NCBI GenBank assembly: GCA_042862465.1
Contig: JASTVH010000006.1
Location: 124,001-188,000, forward strand
Direction: 5' to 3'
DNA from: JASTVH01 sp042862465
GTDB lineage: Bacteria > Pseudomonadota > Gammaproteobacteria > Pseudomonadales > Oleiphilaceae
DNA length: 64,000 nt
Below are positions 1-8,809 of the stretch, piece by piece (the stretch's first letter is position 1; each line of letters starts with the position of its first letter). A program made the position numbers and the translations under genes. The notes under the pieces are model-generated. The model had not been told where the DNA came from, ran no database searches, and saw nothing but the letters and a program-made list of their open reading frames with translations.

Positions 1-1
1 G

Positions 2-580
2 GTGGCACGCGAGCTGGGTAGCGAGGCACCGGTCTGGGGGCTGGATGTGCAGCGTCAGGCCGATGCCCAGGCGCTGGCGGAGTGGCTGACCCTGAACGAC
101 ATTCGGCTCGATGCCCTGGTCAACAATGCCGGGAGGGGCGGTGAGCCCTACCGTGACCAGCCGGCGGAGAATCCTCTGGACACCGATCCGCAGACCGTCA
201 ATGACATCCTGCAGGTCAACCTGCTGGGCACCTATCGCGTGACCCAGACCTTGCTGCCTTGCCTGCGCCGCGACCGGCGGGCTGATATCGTCAATATTTC
301 CTCAGGCATGGGGTCACTGGCCGACATGGGGCTGGGTTCACCGGGCTATCGGCTATCCAAGGCAGGCGTGAATGCATTGACCCGTTATCTGGCTGTCGAG
401 CTGGCAGAAACCTCCATCCATGTGAATAGTGTTTGTCCGGGTTGGTGTCGCACCGATCTGGGCAGCGACCGGGCACCGCGCAGTGCGGAAGAGGGGGTGG
501 ATTCGGTGGTGTGGTTGTTGAATGAAGAGCCGGATTTTCGGGGGGCGTTTATCCGGGATCGGGAGCCGATAGGCTTTTGA
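2..580 (+). CDS. Short-chain dehydrogenase/reductase, 5' end outside window
   Basis: This is the C-terminal part of a classical SDR oxidoreductase. The visible 192 residues lack the N-terminal glycine-rich Rossmann motif, so the true start lies before the window. NNAG is at residues 41-44 of the visible part, serines follow the central strand near 100-101, and the catalytic YxxxK is Y116-K120. These are the standard NAD(P)(H)-dependent SDR active-site elements. The substrate cannot be told from the sequence. The gene ends just before a heptamer repeat tract with no clear terminator. Confidence 0.85.
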   Translation: MARELGSEAPVWGLDVQRQADAQALAEWLTLNDIRLDALVNNAGRGGEPYRDQPAENPLDTDPQTVNDILQVNLLGTYRVTQTLLPCLRRDRRADIVNISSGMGSLADMGLGSPGYRLSKAGVNALTRYLAVELAETSIHVNSVCPGWCRTDLGSDRAPRSAEEGVDSVVWLLNEEPDFRGAFIRDREPIGF

Positions 581-583
581 TCG

Positions 584-676
584 TTGGACGTTGGACGTTG
601 GACGTTGGACGTTGGACGTTACCAATGGGCCTGGGCTGTATTTTTACGTGAAACGTCCAACGTCAAACGTGAAACA
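584..676. repeat. Heptamer-tract repeat element, copy 1
   Basis: Five exact tandem copies of TTGGACG occupy 584-618. After a 22-bp spacer comes a partner segment (641-676) starting TTTTTACGTGAAACGTCC and continuing with degenerate copies of the reverse-complement unit. The same tract plus partner occurs in inverted orientation at 23370-23505, so this is a dispersed element rather than a simple microsatellite. The chance ORFs it encodes (repeats of GRWTLDV) have no ribosome-binding site. Confidence 0.85.
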
Positions 677-731
677 AAAAGGGTTCATCGCGGATTGGAG
701 TGAACGCTGCCAGAGGTTCAAGAGCGCCCAA

Positions 732-825
732 CCCGTCATCCCCGCGAAGGCGGGGATCCAGGGCGTATGGCTTCCAGATTGGCGGTTTGCCGCTCTGGAT
801 ACCCGCCTTCGCGGGTATGACGGGG
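732..825. repeat. REP-like paired palindrome
   Basis: Two inverted copies of a palindromic unit with the core CCCGCGAAGGCGGG lie at 732-762 and 793-825, separated by 30 bp. Each can form a short hairpin and the pair can form a longer one. Units of this kind, ending in GTCAT and TGGAT, are common intergenic repeats in many Proteobacteria. A single related unit lies at 32383-32413. Confidence 0.85.
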
Positions 826-888
826 TCTGTTTGCCCTCGGAGGAAAGCTTTCGAAGGCGTATTTCTCGCTGAAGTGCGAAGAACCACA

Positions 889-917
889 AAAAAGGGAGGC
901 CTCGGCCTCCCTTTTTG
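889..917 (-). terminator. Intrinsic terminator of fdxA
   Basis: Reading the minus strand, a GGGAGGCC/GGCCTCCC stem is followed by a run of six T, immediately after the fdxA stop codon. Confidence 0.85.
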
Positions 918-1241
918 CTAACGCTCCAGGTACTTTTCCTTCCCCTTCACGCCATCCCACTCTTCCGCATCCGGAAGCGGGTCTTTCTTTTCAGTGATGT
1001 TCGGCCAGTCCCGCGCCAGTTCGGCGTTGATCTCAACAAACTGGGTCTGGTCCGGCGGCAGCTCGTCTTCGGAGAAGATGGCTTCCGCGGGGCACTCCGG
1101 CTCGCAGAGGGCGCAGTCGATGCATTCGTCCGGGTCGATTACGAGGAAGTTGGGACCCTCGTAAAAACAGTCTACCGGGCAGACTTCGACACAGTCCGTG
1201 TATTTGCACTTGATGCAGTTTTCGGTAACGACAAAGGTCAT
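918..1241 (-). CDS. fdxA: Seven-iron ferredoxin FdxA
   Basis: This is a 107-residue ferredoxin of the Azotobacter FdI type, a cytoplasmic one-electron carrier with one [3Fe-4S] and one [4Fe-4S] cluster. By the family pattern, C9, C17 and C50 hold the 3Fe cluster and C21, C40, C43 and C46 the 4Fe cluster. C12 and C25 are extra cysteines. The length and the acidic C-terminal tail are normal for the family. It lies downstream of mutS on the same strand across a 227-bp gap and has its own terminator, so it is probably a separate transcript. The fdxA-mutS-pncC-recA neighbourhood is typical of Pseudomonas relatives. Confidence 0.97.
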   Translation of the reverse strand: MTFVVTENCIKCKYTDCVEVCPVDCFYEGPNFLVIDPDECIDCALCEPECPAEAIFSEDELPPDQTQFVEINAELARDWPNITEKKDPLPDAEEWDGVKGKEKYLER

Positions 1242-1468
1242 GGTCGGATCCCTGCTCTCTCAATCAGTCACTTGCGTGCGGGGCTTCTCGTGGTTGCGCG
1301 ATACTCCCCGTTTGTAGCACGCCCGAAAAAAGGAGGCCACATTTTAGGGAGCTGCCCGGTCTGTCGCAAGTCGTTAGTGGTTTATGTGGTCTGGCCGCGC
1401 CACCGGAATGGGCACTTTTAAACAAAGCCCCAGTATAGGTGGCCTCTTTTGTCTCGGTAAGAGTCTGT

Positions 1469-4084
1469 TTAGTCCGTTTTGTTATCGAGTTTTTCCCTCA
1501 GGGAATAGAGTTGGTTCAGCGCTTCCCGGGGTGTCATGCCGTCCAGGTCCATGGCCAGGATGGCTTTCTCCACCTCAGACGGCTCGAGACTGGCAAACAT
1601 GTCCCCCTGCATGGCGCCGTAGGAGGCTTCGGGCGATTTCACTTCTGCCTGCACCTCCGGGGCGCCGGCTTCCAGTGCGGTCAGCTTCTGGCGGGCATTG
1701 GCAATGACGTTATGGGGTACCCCCGCCAGTTTGGCCACCTGCAAGCCGTAACTCTGACTGGCCGGCCCCTCGTGCACCGTATGCAGGAAAACGATGCTGT
1801 CCTCATGCTCGGTGGCGGTCAGGTGCACGTTGATGGCCGTGGTGGCGCTTTCCGGCAGGCCCGTCAGTTCAAAATAGTGGGTGGCGAAGAGGGTAAAGCA
1901 GCCCACCTTGCGCACCAGATGCTCGGCGGTGGCCCAGGCCAGTGAGAGGCCGTCGAAGGTACTGGTGCCGCGGCCGACCTCGTCCATCAGGACCAGGGAC
2001 TGGTCTGAGGCGTTGTGCAGAATATTGGCGGTTTCGGTCATTTCCACCATGAAGGTGGAACGTCCGCCGGCAATGTCGTCCGAGGAGCCCATGCGGGTGA
2101 AGATGCGATCCACCGGGCCGAGGCGGGCACGGTCAGCAGGCACGAAGCTGCCGGTGTAGGCCAGCAGCGCCACCAGGGCAGTCTGGCGCATATAGGTGGA
2201 TTTACCGCCCATGTTGGGGCCGGTGATCACCAGCATGCGGCGGTCATTGTCCAGGATGACGTCGTTGGGTACGAAGGGTTCGCTCAGTACCTGCTCCACT
2301 ACCGGGTGCCGGCCCTGCTGGATTTCCAGTCCCGGCTCGTCGGTCAGCTCCGGCGCACAGAACCGCAGGGTCTGGGCCCGTTCGGCGAAGTTGCTGAGCA
2401 CATCCAGCTCGGCCAGGGCCTGGGCGGTGTCCTGCAGCGGACCCAGGGTGTCGGCCAGCACTTCGAGGAGTTCGTCGTACAGGGCCTTTTCCCGGGCCAG
2501 GGCACGGCTCTTGGCGCTCAGGGCCTTGTCTTCGAAGGTTTTGAGTTCCGGGGTGATGAAGCGCTCGGCGTTCTTGAGCGTCTGGCGGCGGACGTATTCG
2601 GTGGGTGCATTTTCCGCCTGGGCCTTGCTGATTTCGATGTAATAGCCGTGGACGCGGTTGTAGCCCACCTTCAGAGTGCTGATGCCGGTGCGCTCCCGTT
2701 CGCGCTCTTCGACGTCGAGCAGGAACTGGCCGGCGTTCTCGCTGATTCCGCGCAGTTCGTCCAGCTCCTCGTCATAGCCTTCGCGCACCACACCGCCATC
2801 GCGGATCACTACAGGCGGATTGTCGACGATGGCCCGTTCCAGCCGGTCAGACAGCTCCGGGTATTCACTGATGATGGTGGCGAGTTCGCCGATATGGTCT
2901 GACTGCACCGCCTTCAACGCGAACTGCAGGTCGGGCAGGGCCTGGAAGGCATCCCGCAGGCGGGCCATGTCCCGGGGGCGTGCCGAACGCAGGCCGACCC
3001 GGGAAAGGATACGCTCGATATCGCCGATCTTGCGCAGGGCCTCGTGAATCGGCTCGTAATGGAAACCATCCTGCAGCGCGGCGACCGCACTTTGCCGCTG
3101 CAGGACCTGTTCGCGATCCCGCAACGGGCGGTTGAGCCAGCGCCGCAGCTGGCGGCCGCCCATGGCCGTGGCGGTGCGGTCCATGACCCAGGCCAGGGTG
3201 TGCTGCTGGCCGCCCATTAGATTGGTATCGATCTCCAGATTGCGGCGACTGGTAGCATCCAGAATCACGCTGTCCTCACGGCGTTCGTGGGTCAGCTTGC
3301 GGATATGGGGCAGGGCGGTGCGCTGGGTTTCCCGGGCATACTGCAGCAGGCAGCCGGCGGCGGGAATGGCCAGCCGCATGTCCTGGCAGCCGAAGCCGGT
3401 CAGGTCCTTCACCTGAAGCTGTTGCGTCAGCAGGCGCTGTGCCGAGTCTTCCTCGAACAGCCAGGGCCCCTGGCGACGGACCCCGGTCAGCCCCTCCAGC
3501 AGTTCGCCGTAGGGGAAGTCTTCGCTGACCAGCAGCTCGGCCGGCCGCAGGCGCTGCAGCTCGCCCTGGAACGCTTCCACCGAATCCAGTTCCTGCACGG
3601 CGAAGCGGCCGGTGGAGATGTCCAGGGTGGCGAGGCCAAAGCGCTCCTTGCGGGTGAACACCGCCATCAGCAGATTGTCCTGCTTTTCATCCAGGAACGC
3701 TTCGTCACTTAGGGTGCCGGGCGTGATAATGCGCACCACCTTGCGCTCCACCGGGCCCTTGCTGGTGGCCGGATCGCCCACCTGTTCACACACGGCGATG
3801 GAGTGGCCGGCTTTGACGAGGCGGGCGATGTAGTTCTCGGCGGAATGGAACGGTACACCGGCCATGGGAATCGGCTGGCCGGCAGACTGGCCGCGGGCGG
3901 TGAGGGTGATGTCGAGAAACTCTGCCGCCTTGCGTGCATCCTCATAGAACAGCTCATAGAAGTCGCCCATGCGATAGAACAGCAGCTCGTTGGGGTGCTC
4001 CACCTTGAGCTTGAGGTATTGCTGCATCATCGGGGTGTGCTGGGAGAGATCCTGGGTCAGCTTGGCCTGCAACGCTTCAGTCAT
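1469..4084 (-). CDS. mutS: DNA mismatch repair ATPase MutS
   Basis: This 871-residue protein starts methyl-directed mismatch repair by binding mispaired DNA and recruiting MutL. The mismatch-reading Phe-x-Glu is F42-Y43-E44, shortly after the N-terminus. The connector, lever and clamp regions follow. The Walker A motif GPNMGGKST starts at G622 (lysine at about 628), and a DEVGRGTS-type Walker B/signature region lies downstream. The length is close to the 853 residues of the E. coli protein. The start is supported by GGAAGGAAC just before the ATG. The C-terminal tail is the short helical tetramerisation region expected of the family. Confidence 0.98.
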   Translation of the reverse strand: MTEALQAKLTQDLSQHTPMMQQYLKLKVEHPNELLFYRMGDFYELFYEDARKAAEFLDITLTARGQSAGQPIPMAGVPFHSAENYIARLVKAGHSIAVCEQVGDPATSKGPVERKVVRIITPGTLSDEAFLDEKQDNLLMAVFTRKERFGLATLDISTGRFAVQELDSVEAFQGELQRLRPAELLVSEDFPYGELLEGLTGVRRQGPWLFEEDSAQRLLTQQLQVKDLTGFGCQDMRLAIPAAGCLLQYARETQRTALPHIRKLTHERREDSVILDATSRRNLEIDTNLMGGQQHTLAWVMDRTATAMGGRQLRRWLNRPLRDREQVLQRQSAVAALQDGFHYEPIHEALRKIGDIERILSRVGLRSARPRDMARLRDAFQALPDLQFALKAVQSDHIGELATIISEYPELSDRLERAIVDNPPVVIRDGGVVREGYDEELDELRGISENAGQFLLDVEERERERTGISTLKVGYNRVHGYYIEISKAQAENAPTEYVRRQTLKNAERFITPELKTFEDKALSAKSRALAREKALYDELLEVLADTLGPLQDTAQALAELDVLSNFAERAQTLRFCAPELTDEPGLEIQQGRHPVVEQVLSEPFVPNDVILDNDRRMLVITGPNMGGKSTYMRQTALVALLAYTGSFVPADRARLGPVDRIFTRMGSSDDIAGGRSTFMVEMTETANILHNASDQSLVLMDEVGRGTSTFDGLSLAWATAEHLVRKVGCFTLFATHYFELTGLPESATTAINVHLTATEHEDSIVFLHTVHEGPASQSYGLQVAKLAGVPHNVIANARQKLTALEAGAPEVQAEVKSPEASYGAMQGDMFASLEPSEVEKAILAMDLDGMTPREALNQLYSLREKLDNKTD

Positions 4085-4162
4085 GTTCCTTCCGGTTTTC
4101 GGGCAGATGGATGCAAGGGCGCAATCTTATCATGGGCGGCGCAGCCCCGACATATTGCGCGT

Positions 4163-4201
4163 GTCCCTTTTGGAACCTACCCAGGGGGTTCCAAGAGGGA
4201 C
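4163..4201. repeat. 15-bp inverted repeat downstream of the diguanylate cyclase gene
   Basis: GTCCCTTTTGGAACC (4163-4177) is repeated in inverted form at 4187-4201 with one change that leaves a G-T pair. It lies about 36 bp past the stop codon of the GGDEF gene and before mutS. No T-run follows on either strand, so it is either a weak or Rho-assisted stop or a 3' protective stem. Confidence 0.6.
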
Positions 4202-4237
4202 CTGACATTAGGAAGGAGCAGGGAACGGAAAGAGGGT

Positions 4238-5137
4238 TTACGCCTGTTTCAGTTTGGACTCGTGTTTTGAATGGCACCGACAACAGGTCCGGTTCTTGCC
4301 CCTTTGCTTGGCCTCAAGCAAGGCATAATCGGCTGCACAAATGAGCCCTTTGACTTGCTGGCTGGTCTCCGGGAAGGACGCGACTCCGATGCTGACGGTT
4401 ACGTCGGGCTTCTGTGCGCACATGTGCTCGACCCGTCGGCGGATGCGTTCGGCAATATCCTGGCCGTCCTTTGATGCGGTTTCAGGCAGCGCCAGAATGA
4501 ATTCTTCTCCCCCATAGCGGCCAGCGATGTCCATGGCTCGCAGACTCCTTTGGAGTACCTGGGCCACCCTGGATAGCACCTTGTCGCCTTCAGGATGGCC
4601 CAGGGTGTCGTTTATCTGTTTGAAGTTGTCGATATCCACCATGAGCAATGTCAGGGGCTGGCCGGTTCTTTTGGCCTGAGCCAATTCCTTTTGCAGGAGC
4701 AGCATGAAGGTCTGGTGGTTGTACAGCCGGGTTTTGGCATCAATGGAAGAGCGTTGAACCAGTGACTGCAAATAACTCTGCTCAACAATTGTATAATGCA
4801 TGGCCTTCAGGGGCCGGATGTTTTCAAAGTAATCCAGAGCTGCAACAGCAAAGCCGACATCGCGGCCGAGTGTTTCCTTGAGCTGGTTTCGATGGTGGTT
4901 TAATGCGCTCCAGTGGCCCTCGGCTGTTTCTTTTTCAAAGAAGTGTCCCGTGAGAGAGTGCAGCACTTTCTGGGCGGTTGTTTCAGGAAACGCTTCGGTA
5001 GACTGCATCTCAGCATCAAGATCAGCCTTGTCCGTCTCATTTTCGCCAGGCATCACCGTCCTGATGACTGGCCACAGGCGCGATGTCATTTTTTCAGGCC
5101 AATGGCTGAGATGGCTGCGAACACTTCCCTGTTTCAT
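4238..5137 (-). CDS. GGDEF diguanylate cyclase
   Basis: This is a predicted cytoplasmic diguanylate cyclase of 299 residues, making cyclic di-GMP from two GTP. The N-terminal 125 residues are mostly helical, with no recognised sensor domain and no membrane segment. The catalytic domain (about 130-290) has the metal-binding VDIDNFKQIND stretch, the active site GGEEF at 209-213, and an intact inhibitory I-site R200-x-x-D203 exactly five residues before it. The start is set by GGAGAGAGGTG just upstream. A longer in-frame ORF only reads back into the upstream gene. It lies 10 nt after a PAS/degenerate GGDEF gene, so the two are probably co-transcribed. Confidence 0.93.
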   Translation of the reverse strand: MKQGSVRSHLSHWPEKMTSRLWPVIRTVMPGENETDKADLDAEMQSTEAFPETTAQKVLHSLTGHFFEKETAEGHWSALNHHRNQLKETLGRDVGFAVAALDYFENIRPLKAMHYTIVEQSYLQSLVQRSSIDAKTRLYNHQTFMLLLQKELAQAKRTGQPLTLLMVDIDNFKQINDTLGHPEGDKVLSRVAQVLQRSLRAMDIAGRYGGEEFILALPETASKDGQDIAERIRRRVEHMCAQKPDVTVSIGVASFPETSQQVKGLICAADYALLEAKQRGKNRTCCRCHSKHESKLKQA

Positions 5138-5147
5138 CACCTCTCTC

Positions 5148-6152
5148 CTATTGCACCAGCTCCACCGGTTCCTGATGTTTTTTAAAGGAATGAGCTTGGA
5201 TTTCGTGGATATGCAATGAGCTGTTGCCCATGCGTCCAGCTTCATCGCAAGCCTCTTCGGCAACTTCCAGCAGGTGCTGTGCAGTGTATGTTTCCAATTG
5301 GGCTCGTAAGGGGGTGACGCATACGGAAAGGCTGAGCTTTATGTCGGAATGCGGGACTTCTGTCGTATTATCGCTGCGCACGGCGTTGATCAGTTTCAGC
5401 GCCGTGCGGGTTGCGTCAGGCAAAGAACAATCGTCCAACAGCAGTGCCAGCTTGCGGTTGCCAATCCGGCACAGGTGGTCGTTGTCACGAATGTGCTGTT
5501 GAATAAGTCGGATAGCGGACTGGAGGTTTACCTCGTCGTGCTCGCTTTCCACGACCTCACCATAACGCTCCTGCTGGCGCCGGACGCCTATAAAGAGCAA
5601 ACCGTGGGTGCTGCGGGACTTGCGCCTGGACGCCGCACTTTCCAGAAGGCGCTTGAATCGCGCGAGATCTGTCAGGGTGTGGTTCTTCGACCGCGGGGCG
5701 AACGCTCGGGTCAGCGGATCGTCTTCGGGTAGCGAGCGTAATGTGAACAGGATGTTGTCTTCCGGGCTTTGTTCATTGTGAATCAATGATGTGGAGATAT
5801 GAATGAAGCGTTCCTCACGATTGGCTGTCTCCAGTTGGAAAAAGCCTTCGAAAGCTTCCGGGTTGAGGGTGTTGGCCGCGTCCCCGGCGCCGCCTTGACG
5901 CAATGGCGTGCCAGAAGGTTGAAGGGCATTCAGTTTTTCGAGCTTTAGAAGTGATTGAATGGGGTGTCCGAAGGATTTGCTGAACGTGATGCCAAGCAGT
6001 TCTTCAGCGGACTGATTGAGATAGCACAAGTGACCGAGGCGATTTGTCACTATGATACTGTCTCGCATCGACTCGAGTACGACCCATGCAAAGTGCCTGA
6101 CCGGTTTGAACTTCATGGAAGCCTCACGGCGGCTTCCCAGGCGGTTTTCCAT
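5148..6152 (-). CDS. PAS protein with a catalytically dead GGDEF domain and kept I-site
   Basis: This 334-residue soluble protein has an N-terminal PAS domain (about 20-125) and a C-terminal GGDEF-like domain (about 145-320). The catalytic signature is replaced by G231-N-R-K-L, and the metal-binding aspartates of the first strand are missing (GLLFIGVRRQ). The R222-x-x-D225 I-site is kept, five residues before the lost signature. In known proteins such as PelD and PopA this combination marks a c-di-GMP receptor rather than an enzyme. The start has a good AGGAGAGGG site. An alternative start 12 codons later has a poorer one. It lies directly upstream of an intact diguanylate cyclase gene, so it probably senses that enzyme's product or controls it. 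Confidence 0.85.
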   Translation of the reverse strand: MENRLGSRREASMKFKPVRHFAWVVLESMRDSIIVTNRLGHLCYLNQSAEELLGITFSKSFGHPIQSLLKLEKLNALQPSGTPLRQGGAGDAANTLNPEAFEGFFQLETANREERFIHISTSLIHNEQSPEDNILFTLRSLPEDDPLTRAFAPRSKNHTLTDLARFKRLLESAASRRKSRSTHGLLFIGVRRQQERYGEVVESEHDEVNLQSAIRLIQQHIRDNDHLCRIGNRKLALLLDDCSLPDATRTALKLINAVRSDNTTEVPHSDIKLSLSVCVTPLRAQLETYTAQHLLEVAEEACDEAGRMGNSSLHIHEIQAHSFKKHQEPVELVQ

Positions 6153-6657
6153 AACCCTCTCCTAGTCCTCTGTATTTATTGTCTTTTTATTCTTTTTGGT
6201 AGCTGTGCAATTGGTGAACACGACCTTCCCTTCACAGTTTAGGTATAAGCTATTGATTTGACGTATCAGGCCACCTTTCAATATCACTGTAGGGTAAAGC
6301 CCTAATTGCCCTCTTCAGAAGCCAATTTGCCGAGCATGCCCTTGCATTTAGTTGGACGATAGAACGTACACAGTTTTATTAAAAATAGTTAGAGACACAA
6401 CTGTTTTAAAAGTCATGATCTTGGCGTAGGCTTGAATGCCTTCAAAGTGTCGTTTTACAGGGTACATCGGTGGGTTGCCGCTGCCCGGTCATGAGTGCTT
6501 GGATTGTCTGGCCCGTCAGCGCAACACCGTCAATCGAAAACCTGGTTTTGGGACACGTGAATACACAGGGAATCTGTGCTGCAGAGCACTCTCTTCGCTC
6601 CGGTGCGCCTTTCGATCCTCACGAAACAGGCGATGGATACACCATGAGGGCCAAATA
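6153..6657. other. Divergent intergenic region, 505 bp
   Basis: This region separates the PAS/GGDEF gene (minus) from the PAS histidine kinase gene (plus). A possible weak promoter, TTGACG at 6258 with TATCAC 18 bp later, points toward the kinase. No RNA gene, repeat or convincing operator is visible. An in-frame reading upstream of the kinase start (from 6436) is rich in Cys and Arg and does not look coding. Confidence 0.5.
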
Positions 6658-7914
6658 GTGAGTTGTGACAGGGAAGAAAACACGCGGAGGTCGACCGTCG
6701 CCAGCGCAGTGAATGATCTGACGGTCCTGGAGAATTACACGAGGGTGCAAAGGGAGGCTATTTTGCGGAGTATGCCTCAGGCCGAATTGCATGACCTTGT
6801 TGACCGCCTGATTGAGCAAGGATTTGCGCTGGAGCGCCGAAATGACTCGTTGAGCCAGAAGCTGCAGGAGCTTGAACGCCAGGTCGATGAACAGGCACAG
6901 CAGTATGAGTTCCGAATGCAGGAAGCCCGGGCTGTTCTGGATACGGTAATCGATCCGATCATAACGATTGATAGCAAGGGAATCATCGAAACTGTCAACC
7001 GGGCCGCCGAGACCACCTTCGGCTATTATGCGAACCAAATGGTTGGCCACAGAGTCACCATGCTGATGCCCGCGCCCTGCGACTCCCGTCACAATGAATG
7101 TCTCCAGCGGTTTTTAAGCAAGGAGCTGCCCAGCCTTGTTGGTCAGCGTCGGGAATTCATGGCGAGGCAGAAGAGTGGGGCTCTGATCCCCATAGAACTG
7201 TCGGTTTCCAGGATTGATCACCAGCCTCGCTTTACCGGTCTGCTCCGGGATGTTCGCAAGGTCAAGCAGTTACAGAACGAAGTCATGCAGGCTGCCGAGG
7301 AAGAGCGCAGCCGCATTAGCCGGGAACTTCATGACTGCCTGGGGCAGGAACTTTCAGGGCTGGCGATGCAAGCCCAGGCTCTGGCTGGTCACCCTCTGTT
7401 GAAACAGGACAAAGCCGGGGAGCAGTTTCAGCGGTTTTGTCAGCAGTTGGAGCTGAGCATCAAGCAGCTTCGTTCCATCGTTTTCGACCTGTCGCCGGTC
7501 GAGATGGCAGATGGTGGTCTGGTGGAAAGTCTCAGGGCGCTCGCCAGAGTGGTGGACAGTCAGGGCCTGGAGGATTGCCGTTGCGAGATCGAGGGGAGCG
7601 TGGTACCTGGTTTATGGCCACGGCAGCTTGAAATCCAGCTGCTTCGGGTTGCCAAGGAAGCGCTGCATAACGCGCGCAAGCATGCAGGCGCCAAACATAT
7701 TGTCCTGTACCTGTGTGGACGCAGGGACGAGCTGGAGCTTCGCGTGGAGGATGACGGCTGCGGCGTCAATCATCAGCAGAGGCTGGAAGATATGGGGCAG
7801 GGCATTCGCATCATGCAATACCGTGCCAGTCTGGTGGGCGGAGAGCTGCTGGTTGAACCGCGCGAGAATAAAGGAACTCGGGTGATTTGCCGTGTTGGTT
7901 TGCCTCGCACTTGA
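6658..7914 (+). CDS. PAS sensor histidine kinase, NarX/HisKA_3 class
   Basis: This is a soluble two-component kinase of about 418 residues. A helical linker (35-90) precedes a FixL-like PAS domain (about 93-200). Then come the HisKA_3 dimerisation helix with phospho-acceptor H225 in RELHD and a HATPase domain with NARKHAG and DDGCG. The PAS loop reads MPAPCDSRHN, which puts H145 where FixL has its haem-ligating histidine, so oxygen or redox sensing is possible. The GTG start at 6658 is chosen because GAGGG lies 8 bp upstream. Extension to 6436 is possible but unlikely. The LuxR-type regulator 30 bp downstream is the obvious partner. Confidence 0.88.
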   Translation: MSCDREENTRRSTVASAVNDLTVLENYTRVQREAILRSMPQAELHDLVDRLIEQGFALERRNDSLSQKLQELERQVDEQAQQYEFRMQEARAVLDTVIDPIITIDSKGIIETVNRAAETTFGYYANQMVGHRVTMLMPAPCDSRHNECLQRFLSKELPSLVGQRREFMARQKSGALIPIELSVSRIDHQPRFTGLLRDVRKVKQLQNEVMQAAEEERSRISRELHDCLGQELSGLAMQAQALAGHPLLKQDKAGEQFQRFCQQLELSIKQLRSIVFDLSPVEMADGGLVESLRALARVVDSQGLEDCRCEIEGSVVPGLWPRQLEIQLLRVAKEALHNARKHAGAKHIVLYLCGRRDELELRVEDDGCGVNHQQRLEDMGQGIRIMQYRASLVGGELLVEPRENKGTRVICRVGLPRT

Positions 7915-7944
7915 TCACTCTGCATTGGATTTGGAAAACAGGGA

Positions 7945-8643
7945 ATGACCCAGGACATTCGGGGAAAAGACAGGACCCGTGGCATCTTTATTGTCGATGA
8001 TCATCCGGTTTTTCGACAGGGATTGAAAACTCTGATTGAAAGCGAAGAAAACTTCGAAGTGATTGGAGAAGCGGCGGGTTCAAAAGAGGCCATGTATATG
8101 CTGCGCAACCTTCACCCGGATGCTGTGATCGTTGATTTGACGCTGGGGGAAGGCAGTGGACTGCAGTTGATCAAGTCGATCCGTCAACGCCAGAGGGATA
8201 TCAGGATATTAGTGGCTTCAATGCACGACGACATGGTCTATGCAGAACGGACCCTGAGAGCTGGAGCCAGTGGTTATATCAACAAGGAGCAGGCTGCTTC
8301 CAAGTTGATTCTGGCGCTTAGGGAGGTGCTCGAAGGGCGCGTCTATCTCGACGCAAGAGTAGCCGACCACATTCTTCAAAGCCGTTTACATGGCACCGGT
8401 GATGACTATCGGGCGCAGCCAGAGGATTTGCTTTCCAATCGTGAACTGGAGGTATTTGAGCTGCTCGGCAGAGGCCTCAGTTCCAAACAGATCGGTGACC
8501 GCCTGTGCCTGAGTCACAAGACCATTGATTCTCACCGCGAGCGTATCAAAAGGAAGCTGGGAGTGGATAACAATTTCCTGCTGATCCAGCGGGCGGTAGC
8601 CTGGGTTCTGGCCGAAACTGAAGTGCCTGTGGAACGGAAGTAA
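7945..8643 (+). CDS. LuxR/NarL-family response regulator
   Basis: This 232-residue two-domain regulator has a receiver domain with acidic pair D18-D19, phospho-acceptor D64 and K114. It also has a C-terminal LuxR-type helix-turn-helix (about 155-215, SNRELEVFELLGRGLSSKQI). It is expected to bind DNA as a dimer when phosphorylated. CAGGGA sits just before the ATG. It follows the HisKA_3 kinase gene by 30 bp, the usual arrangement for NarL-class pairs. The targets cannot be read from the window. Confidence 0.93.
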   Translation: MTQDIRGKDRTRGIFIVDDHPVFRQGLKTLIESEENFEVIGEAAGSKEAMYMLRNLHPDAVIVDLTLGEGSGLQLIKSIRQRQRDIRILVASMHDDMVYAERTLRAGASGYINKEQAASKLILALREVLEGRVYLDARVADHILQSRLHGTGDDYRAQPEDLLSNRELEVFELLGRGLSSKQIGDRLCLSHKTIDSHRERIKRKLGVDNNFLLIQRAVAWVLAETEVPVERK

Positions 8644-8809
8644 TCGTCGGCCTGCGGCAGTATAAAGTACCCTCTTTCCCGGTTTTGCTAGGATAAATAA
8701 ATATCTGATCACGTTCCGAGGGCAAAATCACGCTTTAGCGCCAGAGATTTAGCCAGCGGGGCTCTCAGTTTATGGCATGATCCAGATAAAATGGTGGAGT
8801 CTGAAAATC

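Noticed and set aside
6436..6657. N-terminal extension of the PAS histidine kinase
   Set aside because: Its composition (many Cys and Arg) is unlike the rest, there is no domain, and a good GTG start with GAGGG lies at 6658.
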